DNA of 64,000 bases from Minwuia thermotolerans (lineage in GTDB: Bacteria > Pseudomonadota > Alphaproteobacteria > Minwuiales > Minwuiaceae). The position numbers and the translations under genes were made by a program. The notes below the pieces were generated by a model that was not told the DNA's origin, made no database searches, and saw only the letters and a program-made list of their open reading frames with translations. The stretch is taken from the NCBI RefSeq assembly GCF_002924445.1, contig NZ_PIGG01000031.1, positions 434,001 through 498,000 on the forward strand, written 5' to 3'. Below, in pieces: positions 38,017 to 46,047 of this stretch; the first letter of the stretch is position 1, and the number at the start of each line of letters is the position of its first letter.

Positions 38017-39749
38017 AAGTCTTCGTCATTGGCGGTGCAGGCGTGTTCGGCAGCCGGGTCGCGACCCTGCTTTGTCGTGATGGCCACCAGGTGGTTCTGG
38101 GCGGCAGGCGGCGGGCCCCCCTTCAAGAGCTGGCTCATCGTCTTGGGTGCGAATTCACCATTCTCGACCGATCGGATGACCTCACTCCGATCACATCCAC
38201 TGGCGTCGAGATCGTCGTCGACGCGGTCGGACCCTTCCATGCCTATGGCGAGGAACAATACCGGATTCCCCAGTACTGCGCCGAACATGGCCTGAGCTAC
38301 ATGGACCTCGCAGACGATGCGGACTTCGTCGCCGGCGTCGCCCGTCTTGATGGCGCTTTCCGCCGGGCCGACAGATTTGCGCTCTCGGGTGCATCAAGCG
38401 TTCCCGGCCTGTCCGCTGCGGCAGTGCGCGACATCGCCAGCAATATGGATCGCATCGATGTCATCGAGACGGCGATCCTGCCCGGAAACCGCGCGCCACG
38501 GGGATACTCGGTCATTGCCAGCATACTCTCCCAGGTCGGCGGCCCGATAGACCTCTGGCGTGGCAACCGCTGGGTCCGGTCCCGCGCCTGGAGCGAACCG
38601 CGCAACTATCGCCTCCCGAACGGGCAAAGGCGTCACGCCCGCCTTCTCCGCGTGCCCGACACCGCACTGTTTCCGGACCGATTCGGGGCAAGGTCTGTTC
38701 TCTTCCGAGCAGGCATGGAGCTTGGCGTGCTGAACGGCGGCGTTACGGTCGTTGCCTTGCTCAGGCGCCTCACCGGCGTCGCGCCACCACCCTGGATGAG
38801 CCGAGCGGCTCACCTCATCGCATCGGCCTCTCACCAGATGGGAACGGACGAGGGCGGTATGGAGGTGAGTGTCGTCGGCACACGCGACGGCGACATGGTA
38901 CGGGATCGATGGTCGCTGTTCGCATCGAAAGGCGACGGTCCGTTCATTCCGGCCATAACCGTACGGGCTCTGCTGAGGCGCTACGAAACCATTCCGCCGG
39001 GCGCGCGGCCCTGCCTTGGGGATTTGATGCTGAGCGACGCTGTTGCCGCCATGTCTGACCTCTCGGTCACGCAGCGGACAACGCATGAAATGCAGCCAAC
39101 TCTGTTCAGGGAAGCGCTCGGCGAACGATGGCGCGACCTTCCGATATGCGTGCGGCGGCTCCATTCAGTTCAGGACATCGAGAGTTTCACCGGACGCGCC
39201 GAAGTGATCAGAGGCAACAGTCTGATTGCTCGCTTTGCCGCATTCTTTTTTCGCTTTCCGAAGCCGGGCCGCGATGTTGCCTTGACCATCACCAAGACAC
39301 GCACGAGCCGTGGCGAGATATGGGAGAGGAACTTCGATGGCCGGATTTTTCGATCCTATCTCAAGCCCTCGCGGCGCCACCACTACCGCGAACGTTTCTG
39401 GGTTTTCGACTACGAACAGGAGCTCCCAGTTGTCGACGGGCGGATGAGCCTGCCGGTACGCCGTGGCTGGCTCATAAGGGTCCCCTTGCCCCGCTTCCTC
39501 CTGCCGCGAAGCGATAGCGTCGAATATGAAGAAGACGGCCTGTTCCGGTTCGATGTCGGTCTCTACGCACCGTTGGGTGGCGGGCTTATCGTACGCTACC
39601 GGGGATCGGTCGCGCCAAGTGGCGACCCAACGCCCGGCCAGGCGGCGTTCGCGGTTGAAGGTGTAGATGTCGGTGACCACGCCGATCAGGGGCCAACGGC
39701 CGGGCCGACCTCTGCGCCCTGCCGGACCCGGAACTGCAGCGGCGATTGA
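38013..39749 (+). CDS. Saccharopine dehydrogenase-like / DUF4166-like fusion protein with a scar-derived C-terminus
   Basis: A 578-residue protein starting at a GTG that overlaps the DCC gene by four bases. Residues 1-~130 are a Rossmann domain (KVFVIGGAGVFGSRVATLL; VEIVVDAVGPFHAYGEEQYR) of the saccharopine-dehydrogenase type. From about residue 380 the sequence (FFFRFPKPGRDVALTITKTR, GEIWERNFDGRIFRSYL, GLIVRYRGS) resembles DUF4166. The last ~40 codons from position 39628 are not native: they read through a diverged EamA 3' end in antisense and a diverged DCC 3' end. GC content is lower than the neighbours. Function is unknown. Confidence 0.8.
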   Translation: MKVFVIGGAGVFGSRVATLLCRDGHQVVLGGRRRAPLQELAHRLGCEFTILDRSDDLTPITSTGVEIVVDAVGPFHAYGEEQYRIPQYCAEHGLSYMDLADDADFVAGVARLDGAFRRADRFALSGASSVPGLSAAAVRDIASNMDRIDVIETAILPGNRAPRGYSVIASILSQVGGPIDLWRGNRWVRSRAWSEPRNYRLPNGQRRHARLLRVPDTALFPDRFGARSVLFRAGMELGVLNGGVTVVALLRRLTGVAPPPWMSRAAHLIASASHQMGTDEGGMEVSVVGTRDGDMVRDRWSLFASKGDGPFIPAITVRALLRRYETIPPGARPCLGDLMLSDAVAAMSDLSVTQRTTHEMQPTLFREALGERWRDLPICVRRLHSVQDIESFTGRAEVIRGNSLIARFAAFFFRFPKPGRDVALTITKTRTSRGEIWERNFDGRIFRSYLKPSRRHHYRERFWVFDYEQELPVVDGRMSLPVRRGWLIRVPLPRFLLPRSDSVEYEEDGLFRFDVGLYAPLGGGLIVRYRGSVAPSGDPTPGQAAFAVEGVDVGDHADQGPTAGPTSAPCRTRNCSGD

Positions 39750-39755
39750 TTGACG
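39628..39755. repeat. Chimeric duplication scar (EamA tail joined to DCC tail)
   Basis: Bases 39628-39704 match the 3' end of the EamA gene at 41445-41534 with a few substitutions and one 12-base deletion; bases 39698-39737 match the DCC gene end at 37957-37996 with one mismatch, and similarity continues weakly to its stop. The two matches meet at a shared CGGCCGGGCC. In the DCC frame this piece would read LCALPDPELQRRLIDGV and stop, compared with LCALPDPELRKRLVQ in the intact gene. The sequence looks like a junction formed by microhomology. Confidence 0.8.
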
Positions 39756-39766
39756 GGGTGTGACGC

Positions 39767-40288
39767 TCAGACCGCGTTGTGGACCCTGCCGCCCATGAGT
39801 TCCTCGACGAACAGGCCGACAAGCTGGGTGCGGTTGGAGACACCGGCCTTGGCGTAGATACGGGCAAGTTGGGCCCGAACGGTGCCCTGGGCTGCGTTGC
39901 GGAATCCGGCGATCTCGGCCACGTCGAAGCCCTTCAACGCGAGCATCGCCACGTCGGACTCCGCCGGAGTCAGTTTCCATCTGGCGAAATAGCTGTCGAT
40001 CAGTTCGACGAAGGCGCCGGATGCCACCGACAGCGCGGCTTCGGCACGCTGGTTCCGCTCCAGCGTGCGGCGCATCTCGAGCCCGCCAAGAACGACGCCC
40101 GCCACCAGCATCAGGGCGACCAGCGCTTCGAAGGCCGTGTGCAGATCCAGACCGACACGGCCGAAATCGGTGATCACATCGCCGACGAAGAAGACCGCGC
40201 AGAGCGCCTGGACGGCCAGCAGGACGGCCAGGATGGCCGCCCGCCGGTCGCCGGCGCCGTGTCCCGGATCTTTCCGCCCGGCGGTCAT
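39767..40288 (-). CDS. Membrane-anchored LuxR-type regulator
   Basis: A 173-residue protein with two N-terminal membrane segments (about residues 18-38 and 50-68) and a C-terminal LuxR/GerE-type helix-turn-helix (LTPAESDVAMLALKGFDVAE, then GTVRAQLARIYAKAGVSNRT, residues about 105-165). There is no periplasmic sensor domain beyond short loops. It is last in an operon behind a PepSY-like protein and a cytochrome b, with a four-base overlap, so it may report membrane or redox state to DNA. The target is unknown. Confidence 0.85.
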   Translation of the reverse strand: MTAGRKDPGHGAGDRRAAILAVLLAVQALCAVFFVGDVITDFGRVGLDLHTAFEALVALMLVAGVVLGGLEMRRTLERNQRAEAALSVASGAFVELIDSYFARWKLTPAESDVAMLALKGFDVAEIAGFRNAAQGTVRAQLARIYAKAGVSNRTQLVGLFVEELMGGRVHNAV

Positions 40289-40899
40289 TCGCGCCGGGAA
40301 CGCGGCGTCTCCCGCAGGCCCGTCACCATCTGCCGCGCCAGGTTCACGCCGGAGAGCCGACTCTCCAGGATCACGCCGCCGACATGCAGCGCCGCCAGCA
40401 GCAGAAGCAGATTGGCGAAGACCTCATGCACCTCTTCCAGAATCTCTTCTCCCTCGTCGTCGTGCTCGTCCTCTTCACGGGTCTCATATTGCTCCACCCG
40501 AGCGTCGGAAGCGGCCGGAAAGGGCGAGCTTTCCATCATCACGCCGGTCACGGAAACCAGCGCCAGCGACCCCCAGAGGGCATAAACCATCAGGGCCCCA
40601 AGCGGATTGTGGGAATCATGCCGCCGGTGGCGGCCGGTCATCAAGTCGCCAATATGCCCCAGCGCAGCCGACAGGCTTGGCGGGAAGGCCGAGAACCGGG
40701 CCGGGGCGGTGCCCACGAACCCCCACATGACCCGCAGCGCCAGCAGTCCGAGGGCCACATAGCCGATCCAGATATGGGCCAGCGCGTGCTCGTCTATCAC
40801 CAGACCGTTCAGCAGCACCGCAATCGCCACGCCCCAGTGGGTGAGCCGTACCAGCGGGTCCCAGATGCGGACCGGCCGGTTACCCGCTTCAGTGGCCAT
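40285..40899 (-). CDS. Cytochrome b561-like membrane protein
   Basis: A 204-residue membrane protein with four or five spans. It begins VRIWDPLVRLTHWGVAIAVL, the pattern of Ni,Fe-hydrogenase/formate-dehydrogenase-type b cytochromes; likely haem histidines include H21, one in the HIWIGY segment and one in LAALHVGGV. An unusual, very acidic loop (EQYETREEDEHDDEGEEILE) interrupts it before the last spans. It starts on the last base of the PepSY-like gene stop and overlaps the LuxR gene by four bases. It probably passes electrons between a periplasmic partner and the quinone pool. Confidence 0.88.
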   Translation of the reverse strand: MATEAGNRPVRIWDPLVRLTHWGVAIAVLLNGLVIDEHALAHIWIGYVALGLLALRVMWGFVGTAPARFSAFPPSLSAALGHIGDLMTGRHRRHDSHNPLGALMVYALWGSLALVSVTGVMMESSPFPAASDARVEQYETREEDEHDDEGEEILEEVHEVFANLLLLLAALHVGGVILESRLSGVNLARQMVTGLRETPRSRRE

Positions 40900-41306
40900 C
40901 AGTCGTCTTCCCGGACACGGAGAACGCGGCCGTCCACGCCATCGACATCGATCTCGTAGTGCCGTCCGTCGCGGATCGCCCTTATCTCGACCCGGCCATG
41001 CTCGCGCTCCATGCGCACGATGCGGTAGCCTTCGTCCGTCAGCCTGCGGGCGAGATCGTCATCGAACACCCGGGCTTCCGCTTCGCTGCGGCGATATCCT
41101 TCGTCCCCGTCTTCCTGATCGTTCCGGCGTTCATCATCCCGGTCGCCGCGCGTTTCGTGTTCACGGTCGCGCTCCCGGTATTCGCGTCGCTCATGGTCGC
41201 CATATTCGGCGCGGACGCCACGGTCGTCGCCCTGGCGATCGGACGCCATCGCAGGTGCGGCAATCAGAATTGGTGCGGTCAGGGCAAGCATGATCATGGC
41301 CTTCAT
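40899..41306 (-). CDS. PepSY-like exported protein
   Basis: A 135-residue exported protein. A signal peptide ends about residue 21 (TAPILIAAPAMAS), an extremely charged Arg/Glu/Asp-rich linker follows to about residue 75, and the C-terminal part (LARRLTDEGYRIVRMEREHG, then HYEIDVDGVDGRVLRVREDD) resembles one PepSY repeat. PepSY proteins often accompany b-type cytochromes and membrane regulators. It is first gene of the three-gene operon; a TAAGC-gcat-GCTTA dyad lies about 100 bases upstream (41406-41419). Confidence 0.8.
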   Translation of the reverse strand: MKAMIMLALTAPILIAAPAMASDRQGDDRGVRAEYGDHERREYRERDREHETRGDRDDERRNDQEDGDEGYRRSEAEARVFDDDLARRLTDEGYRIVRMEREHGRVEIRAIRDGRHYEIDVDGVDGRVLRVREDD

Positions 41307-41443
41307 CGGACATCTCCATCTCCGGTTCGCGGCGTCGCCGCCGCCCCCTTCAATGGCGCGTGGACCCGGGGTCCGATATCGACCCGACGCTTACAACGCC
41401 CCGCGTAAGCGCATGCTTATGCCGGAATTCCGCGGTTTCCGCC

Positions 41444-42319
41444 TCAACGCCCGGCCAGGCGGCGTTCACGGTAGAAGGTATAGATGCCGGTGACCACGAC
41501 GATGGCCGCACCGATCAGGGTCCATCGGTCGGGCCAGTGGCCGAAGACGACGATGCCGGAGAAGATAGCCCAGATCAGGATGGTGTAGCGGAAGGGCGAG
41601 ACGAAGCCGATGTCACCCACCCGCATCGCCGCTACCGATGACGTGTAGCCGGTGATCAGGAAGCAGGCCGCGCCGCCCAGCAGGGCGATCTCGTAGCCGC
41701 CGATGGGCCGCCATTCCTGCGTCGGCGCGAAGACCGCGCCCATCAGCGTGATGAAGAAGGCGGTGAGCAGGGCGACGAAGGCAGACGGAATCGACGCCGT
41801 CAGCCGCCGGGTCATGATGTCCCTGAGCACGATGAAGCAGACCGCAGCCAGCGCCCAGAGTGAATAGGCGTTGAAGCCCTCCGAGCCGGGCCGGACGATG
41901 ATGAGCACGCCCGCGAAGCCGACCAGAATGGCGCTGTAGCGCCGCCAGCCCACCGGCTCCCGCAGGAACAGCGCGCCCGCCAGCGTCACCGCCAGCGGCA
42001 TGGACTGCAGGATTGCCGTGGCGTTGGCGATCGGCATGTTGAACAGCGCCTGCAGGAAGCAGTAGGTGCCGCCGACCTCGCCGGCGATGCGCCAGGCGAG
42101 GACCGTCCGGTCGCCGCGCGGGACGGAGACCATCAGGGCGCCGCGCCGCCAGGCGATGAGCGCCAGCATGGTCGTGGCGAACAGTCCGCGCACCAGCAGG
42201 GCCTGAAAGAATCCCACATCCGCCGAGGCGAGCTTCATCATGGCGTCGTTGATGCCATAGCCGGCCATGCAGACCGACATCAGCAGAGCGCCCCGGAGAT
42301 TGTCGGCCGACGAGTTCAT
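41444..42319 (-). CDS. EamA-family (DMT) transporter
   Basis: A 291-residue protein with ten predicted membrane segments in two homologous halves; the first ends with ATAILQSMPLAVTLAGALFL and the second with YTILIWAIFSGIVVFGHWPD. These are EamA features, found in exporters of amino acids or metabolites (RhtA/YdcZ-like). The C-terminus is GIYTFYRERRLAGR. A diverged copy of this 3' end lies at 39628-39704. The gene is 79 bases downstream of the acyl-CoA synthetase on the same strand. Substrate is unknown. Confidence 0.9.
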   Translation of the reverse strand: MNSSADNLRGALLMSVCMAGYGINDAMMKLASADVGFFQALLVRGLFATTMLALIAWRRGALMVSVPRGDRTVLAWRIAGEVGGTYCFLQALFNMPIANATAILQSMPLAVTLAGALFLREPVGWRRYSAILVGFAGVLIIVRPGSEGFNAYSLWALAAVCFIVLRDIMTRRLTASIPSAFVALLTAFFITLMGAVFAPTQEWRPIGGYEIALLGGAACFLITGYTSSVAAMRVGDIGFVSPFRYTILIWAIFSGIVVFGHWPDRWTLIGAAIVVVTGIYTFYRERRLAGR

Positions 42320-42398
42320 CGCGCGATCTGGCGCGGAAGCGGCGCGGCCCGCAAGCGCGAACTTCGCCGGGCCGTCATTCGCAGCACCCGGCAGGCAG

Positions 42399-43949
42399 TC
42401 AGTTCACCTGCCGGTCCCGGCCTTCCCAGTAGGGCGCGCGCAGTTCCCGCTTCAGGATCTTGCCCGACGGGTTGCGCGGCAGCTCGGCGACGAAATCCAC
42501 CGACTTCGGCGCCTTGTACCCGGCGATGCGCTCCCGGGCGTAGGCGACCAGTTCGTCTTCGGTCAGGCGCGCGCCTTCCTTCAGCACGACCACGGCCTTG
42601 ACCGCCTCGCCCCACTTCACGTCGGGCACGCCGATCACCGCGATGTCGGCGATCGCGGGATGGCCGAACAGCGCGCTCTCCACCTCGGCCGGATAGATGT
42701 TCTCGCCGCCGGAGACGATCATGTCCTTGATCCGGTCGTGGATGTAGAGATAGCCGTCCGCGTCCAGATAGCCGGCATCGCCGGTGCGGAACCAGCCCTC
42801 GCGCAGCACCGCCGCGGTCGCCTCGGGGCGCTTCCAGTAGCCCTTCATGTTCTGCGGCGTCCGGCAGATGATCTCGCCGACCTCGCCGGCCGGCAACTCC
42901 CGGCCCTCGTCGTCGACGATGCGGATCTCGACCGCCTCGTGGGCCTTGCCGCAGGACTTCATGCGCGGGCCGCCCTCCGGACGGTGTTCCTCGGGCGGCA
43001 GATAGGTGATGGCGCCTGACGTCTCGGTCAGGCCGTAGACCTGGGCGAAGTCGCAGCCGAACAGGCCGACGGCGCGCTGCAGCAGGTCCAGCGGGATCGG
43101 CGAGGCGCCGTAGATCACCAGCCGCAACGAGGAGAAATCCGTGTCCTTCACCTTCGGATGCTGGGTCAGGAACAGGATCACCGCCGGCACGAACAGCACG
43201 ATCGAGACCCGTTCGGTCTCGATGGTCTCCAGGATCAGGCCCGGATCGACGTCGGCTTGCAGGATGTTGGTGCAGCCCGAGTAGAGACCGACGATGCCCC
43301 AGCCGCCGCCGGCAATGTGGAACAGCGGCATGCAGATCAGGTTGACGTCATCCGCATTCCAATTGGCCCAGCGCCGTGTCGCCGCCGGCATCAGGGACAT
43401 CAGGTTGCAGTGCATCAGTTCGACGCCCTTGGGGTGCCCCGTGGTGCCGGAGGTGTACATCTGGCAGGCCGTGTCCGTCTCCAGCACCTCGACGCCGCAT
43501 TCGTGGTCGCCGCCACGGTCGCGCCAGGCCAGATAGTCCGTCCATTCGTCGTCGGCGAAGTCGACGGCGACGATCCGCTTCACCGTCGGCAGGTCGCCCG
43601 CGATCCGGCGCACCAGGGCGGCATGGGCGGCATCGACGAAGAATGTCTCGGCCCCTGCATCGTTGACGACGAAGGCGACCTCCGGCGGCGCCAGACGGAA
43701 ATTGACCGGCACGAGAACGACGCCTGCCTTGGCGGCGCCGAACTGAAGTTCGAAGAAGCGGTCGGTATTCGCGGCCAGCAGCGCGATGCGCGCGCCCTTG
43801 CCCAGGCCCGCGGCGCGAAGCGCGTTGGCGACCCGGTTGGTCGATCGATCGAGATCCGCATAGCTGTGTTCGCGGCCGCCGAACTTCAGCGCCGTCTTGC
43901 CGCCCCGTTCGGCCGCATGATGACGAAGAATGTCGCCCAGAACCTTCAC
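42399..43949 (-). CDS. Acyl-CoA synthetase (AMP-binding, class I adenylate-forming)
   Basis: A 516-residue ANL-superfamily ligase. The phosphate-binding loop YTSGTTGHPKG is at residues 165-175; other motifs are VYGLTETSGA, YLDADGYLYIHDRIKDMIVS and the catalytic-lysine region PRNPSGKILKREL. It likely activates a medium- or long-chain or aromatic acid as its CoA thioester. I chose the GTG at 43949 because a GAGGGAGG sequence lies six bases upstream; the frame is open further (to 44021) through an Arg-rich stretch that lacks conservation features. Confidence 0.93.
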   Translation of the reverse strand: MKVLGDILRHHAAERGGKTALKFGGREHSYADLDRSTNRVANALRAAGLGKGARIALLAANTDRFFELQFGAAKAGVVLVPVNFRLAPPEVAFVVNDAGAETFFVDAAHAALVRRIAGDLPTVKRIVAVDFADDEWTDYLAWRDRGGDHECGVEVLETDTACQMYTSGTTGHPKGVELMHCNLMSLMPAATRRWANWNADDVNLICMPLFHIAGGGWGIVGLYSGCTNILQADVDPGLILETIETERVSIVLFVPAVILFLTQHPKVKDTDFSSLRLVIYGASPIPLDLLQRAVGLFGCDFAQVYGLTETSGAITYLPPEEHRPEGGPRMKSCGKAHEAVEIRIVDDEGRELPAGEVGEIICRTPQNMKGYWKRPEATAAVLREGWFRTGDAGYLDADGYLYIHDRIKDMIVSGGENIYPAEVESALFGHPAIADIAVIGVPDVKWGEAVKAVVVLKEGARLTEDELVAYARERIAGYKAPKSVDFVAELPRNPSGKILKRELRAPYWEGRDRQVN

Positions 43950-44420
43950 GGCTTGCCTCCCTCGGATCCGCCCTGCGACGGACCTACAGCCAGCGATCCG
44001 ACGGCGCAAGCCGATGCGCACCGATCACCGCCGGCCGGCGGGAGCGCCTTTGAGCGGATCGGGACCGGCGATCCGCCGGCCCAGGCACGGCGGGCTGTGA
44101 CATCGGTCATTCAAGAGATGGAATAATTCCATTTGGCATTGTCAGAAACGTTGGAAGCCCCATTTGCCTGAGCAGTGGCAAGGGACAGCCCGCGCCACCG
44201 ATTGCATCCGTGCCGGCATCTCCGTTCCGGCGAGGATCGCGGTATTCCGTGACCGCGTTGTGACCAACGCGATGCCCTTCCGTGATCCTGCTGGCGTTGT
44301 GCCGGAGCGATACCAGATTGAGGACAGTCGGGCGCGGTAGCCGGATCGCCCGACGCACCAAGGGAACGGCGCGGAACCGCATCTTCCATGCCCATGGAGC
44401 GGATGCGGCGCTCGCGCCTC

Positions 44421-44454
44421 GGAGGACCCGGCCACCCCCTCGGCCGGGTCCTCC
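44421..44454. repeat. 13-bp perfect inverted repeat
   Basis: Arms GGAGGACCCGGCC and GGCCGGGTCCTCC with an 8-base loop. No T-run follows on either strand, so it is not a normal intrinsic terminator. The very GC-rich stem would be stable in RNA. Confidence 0.7.
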
Positions 44455-44556
44455 CCCGCGGCGCAGGGCCACCGCCTGCTGTCCGCTCACCCCTGTTACC
44501 GGTTCGGCCCGCGGCCCGCACATTGCGTAGCGTCCGGCCGCGCCGCGAGCCGGAAA

Positions 44557-44590
44557 GGAAGCCTTCGCCGCTCCGGCGGCGGAGGCTTCC
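44557..44590. repeat. 15-bp inverted repeat with UCCG loop
   Basis: Arms GGAAGCCTTCGCCGC and GCGGCGGAGGCTTCC pair with one wobble around the four-base loop TCCG. It lies about 100 bases after the first hairpin and about 60 before the promoter-like sequence of the peroxiredoxin gene. No T-run follows on the plus strand. Confidence 0.7.
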
Positions 44591-44647
44591 ACCTCCGTGC
44601 CACGCTGCCGGGCGATCATCTTTATATTAAAATCATTCTAATTCGTA

Positions 44648-44676
44648 TTGACGCGCCCGTCCCCGACGCCTAAATC
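44648..44676 (+). promoter_or_regulatory. Sigma-70-like promoter of the peroxiredoxin gene
   Basis: TTGACG at 44648-44653 and TAAATC at 44671-44676, with a 17-base spacer, 39 bases before the ATG. The upstream flank (44620-44647) is AT-rich, as in an UP element. Confidence 0.55.
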
Positions 44677-44714
44677 GGGATCATCGAACAACACACGGGC
44701 AAAGGAGATTTTTC

Positions 44715-45248
44715 ATGCGCGTCCCATCCGTAACCTTCAAGACCCGCGTCCGCGACGAATCCGTCGAGGGGCCGAACAAGTTCCGCTGGCAGGACCGGAC
44801 ATCCGACGAGATCTTCAAGGGCCGCAAGGTCATCGTCTTCGGTCTGCCGGGCGCCTTCACGCCGACCTGCAGCTCGACCCACCTGCCCCGCTTCGAGGAG
44901 CTCCACGACCTGTTCATCGAGCAGGGCGTCGACGAGATCGTCTGCCTGTCGGTCAACGACGCCTTCGTGATGTTCCAGTGGGGCCGTCACCAGGGCATCG
45001 AGAAGGTAACCCTGCTGCCCGACGGTTCGGGCGAGTTCACCTCCAAGATCGGCATGCTGGTGAAGAAGGACAATCTCGGCTTCGGCTATCGCAGCTGGCG
45101 CTATTCCATGCTGGTCGAGGACGGCGAGATCGTCGAACTCTTCGAGGAGCCCGGCAAGGGCGATGACGTCGAGGGCGATCCCTTCGAGATCTCGAGCGCC
45201 GACCACATGATCGACGTCGTGCGCAAGCGCTACGCCAAGGCCGCCTGA
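44715..45248 (+). CDS. Peroxiredoxin (Prx5 family)
   Basis: A 177-residue peroxiredoxin with the peroxidatic cysteine C52 in FGLPGAFTPTCSSTHLPRF, the Prx5-family signature. A second cysteine (C77) is not in the typical resolving position, so it is probably reduced by glutathione/glutaredoxin or thioredoxin directly. It removes hydrogen peroxide or organic peroxides in the cytoplasm. AAAGGAG stands about seven bases before the ATG, and the gene is monocistronic between a promoter-like sequence and a clear terminator. Confidence 0.95.
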   Translation: MRVPSVTFKTRVRDESVEGPNKFRWQDRTSDEIFKGRKVIVFGLPGAFTPTCSSTHLPRFEELHDLFIEQGVDEIVCLSVNDAFVMFQWGRHQGIEKVTLLPDGSGEFTSKIGMLVKKDNLGFGYRSWRYSMLVEDGEIVELFEEPGKGDDVEGDPFEISSADHMIDVVRKRYAKAA

Positions 45249-45277
45249 ACCCGCGCCGACACTGCAAACTAACCCAA

Positions 45278-45308
45278 ATCCCCGCCGGGCTCCGGCGGGG
45301 ATTTTTCG
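45278..45308 (+). terminator. Intrinsic terminator of the peroxiredoxin gene
   Basis: An 11-bp perfect stem (ATCCCCGCCGG with CCGGCGGGGAT) with a three-base loop, followed by TTTTCGTT. It is 30 bases after the stop. Confidence 0.93.
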
Positions 45309-45455
45309 TTGTGCCCGGTTCGCGGCCTTCCGCCCCACATCGCCGGGCGGCAGCGCGATACAGATGAACTGTCCTTACCGGTTTAACCAAAACGAAAGTT
45401 CCTCCCATTACCACCTCGAAATGATCGGCTTCGAACAACCCCCAGGAGGAACGCC

Positions 45456-46028
45456 ATGAACCACGTTGTCCGGACGGCCCTCGCCGCCGCTCTCGCCCTC
45501 GCGGCCCTGCCGGCGGCAGCGAACGAATTCCGCGCCCCGCTGGAACAGCTCGCCCGGGGCGAGATCCGCAATATTGTCAGCGACGCCACGGTCGTCGCCG
45601 CGATCAACGCCCAGAACCAGAAGACCGCCGGATTGGGCCAGACCGATATCGACGGTCTCGACAAGAAGTGGCGCGCGGAGGTCGACGGCGGCGGCGAGAT
45701 GATCTCCGAAGTCCTCGCCAACAACCTCTCCGGCTATCTGAAAGCCCGCAAGGAAGCCGCAGGCGGCCAGTTCACCGAAATCTTCGTCATGGACGGCAAG
45801 GGCCTCAACGTGGGCCAGTCCGACGTCACCTCCGACTACTGGCAGGGCGACGAAGCCAAGTGGAAGGAAACCTTCCTGGCCGGCGCCGACTCGATTCACA
45901 TCGGCGATGTCGAGCTGGACGAGTCGACCCAGACCTATCAGAGCCAGGTCAGCGTTCCGATCGTCGACCCCGCCAGCGGCGCCGTAATCGGCGCGGCGAC
46001 GTTCGGCGTCGACGTTTCGTCTCTCTGA
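45456..46028 (+). CDS. Exported Cache-like sensor protein
   Basis: A 190-residue protein with a signal peptide of about 22 residues ([14 protein letters not shown]) and a mature part resembling a single Cache/PDC domain: an N-terminal helix ([20 protein letters not shown]), a beta region with [20 protein letters not shown], then [16 protein letters not shown] and a closing [20 protein letters not shown]. It has no membrane anchor after the signal peptide. AGGAGGAAC stands seven bases before the ATG. It is 19 bases before a chemoreceptor gene, so it may bind ligand and dock on that receptor. Confidence 0.82.
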   Translation: MNHVVRTALAAALALAALPAAANEFRAPLEQLARGEIRNIVSDATVVAAINAQNQKTAGLGQTDIDGLDKKWRAEVDGGGEMISEVLANNLSGYLKARKEAAGGQFTEIFVMDGKGLNVGQSDVTSDYWQGDEAKWKETFLAGADSIHIGDVELDESTQTYQSQVSVPIVDPASGAVIGAATFGVDVSSL

Positions 46029-46047
46029 TCCGACGGAGAACCCGGTC

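Larger units (their letters stand above)
43950..44714. other. 765-bp non-coding gap with two strong hairpins
   Basis: No convincing gene. It contains a perfect dyad ATGGAAT-A-ATTCCAT (44118-44132) nearer the acyl-CoA synthetase, a 13-bp perfect hairpin at 44421-44454, a 15-bp hairpin at 44557-44590, and a sigma-70-like promoter at 44648-44676. The reading frames crossing it have no family features. It may encode a structured RNA. Confidence 0.55.

Noticed and set aside
39165-39980. An antisense frame that carries an EamA-like end (ERRLAGRW)
   Set aside because: Only the ~75 bases of the scar match EamA; the remainder is antisense to the saccharopine-like gene and to the LuxR gene's end. It is a remnant, not a gene.
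44107-44619. Minus-strand frames of up to 170 residues in the gap upstream of the acyl-CoA synthetase
   Set aside because: Arg/Ala/Gly-rich, no ribosome site, no family features; the strong hairpins in the same place argue for non-coding sequence.
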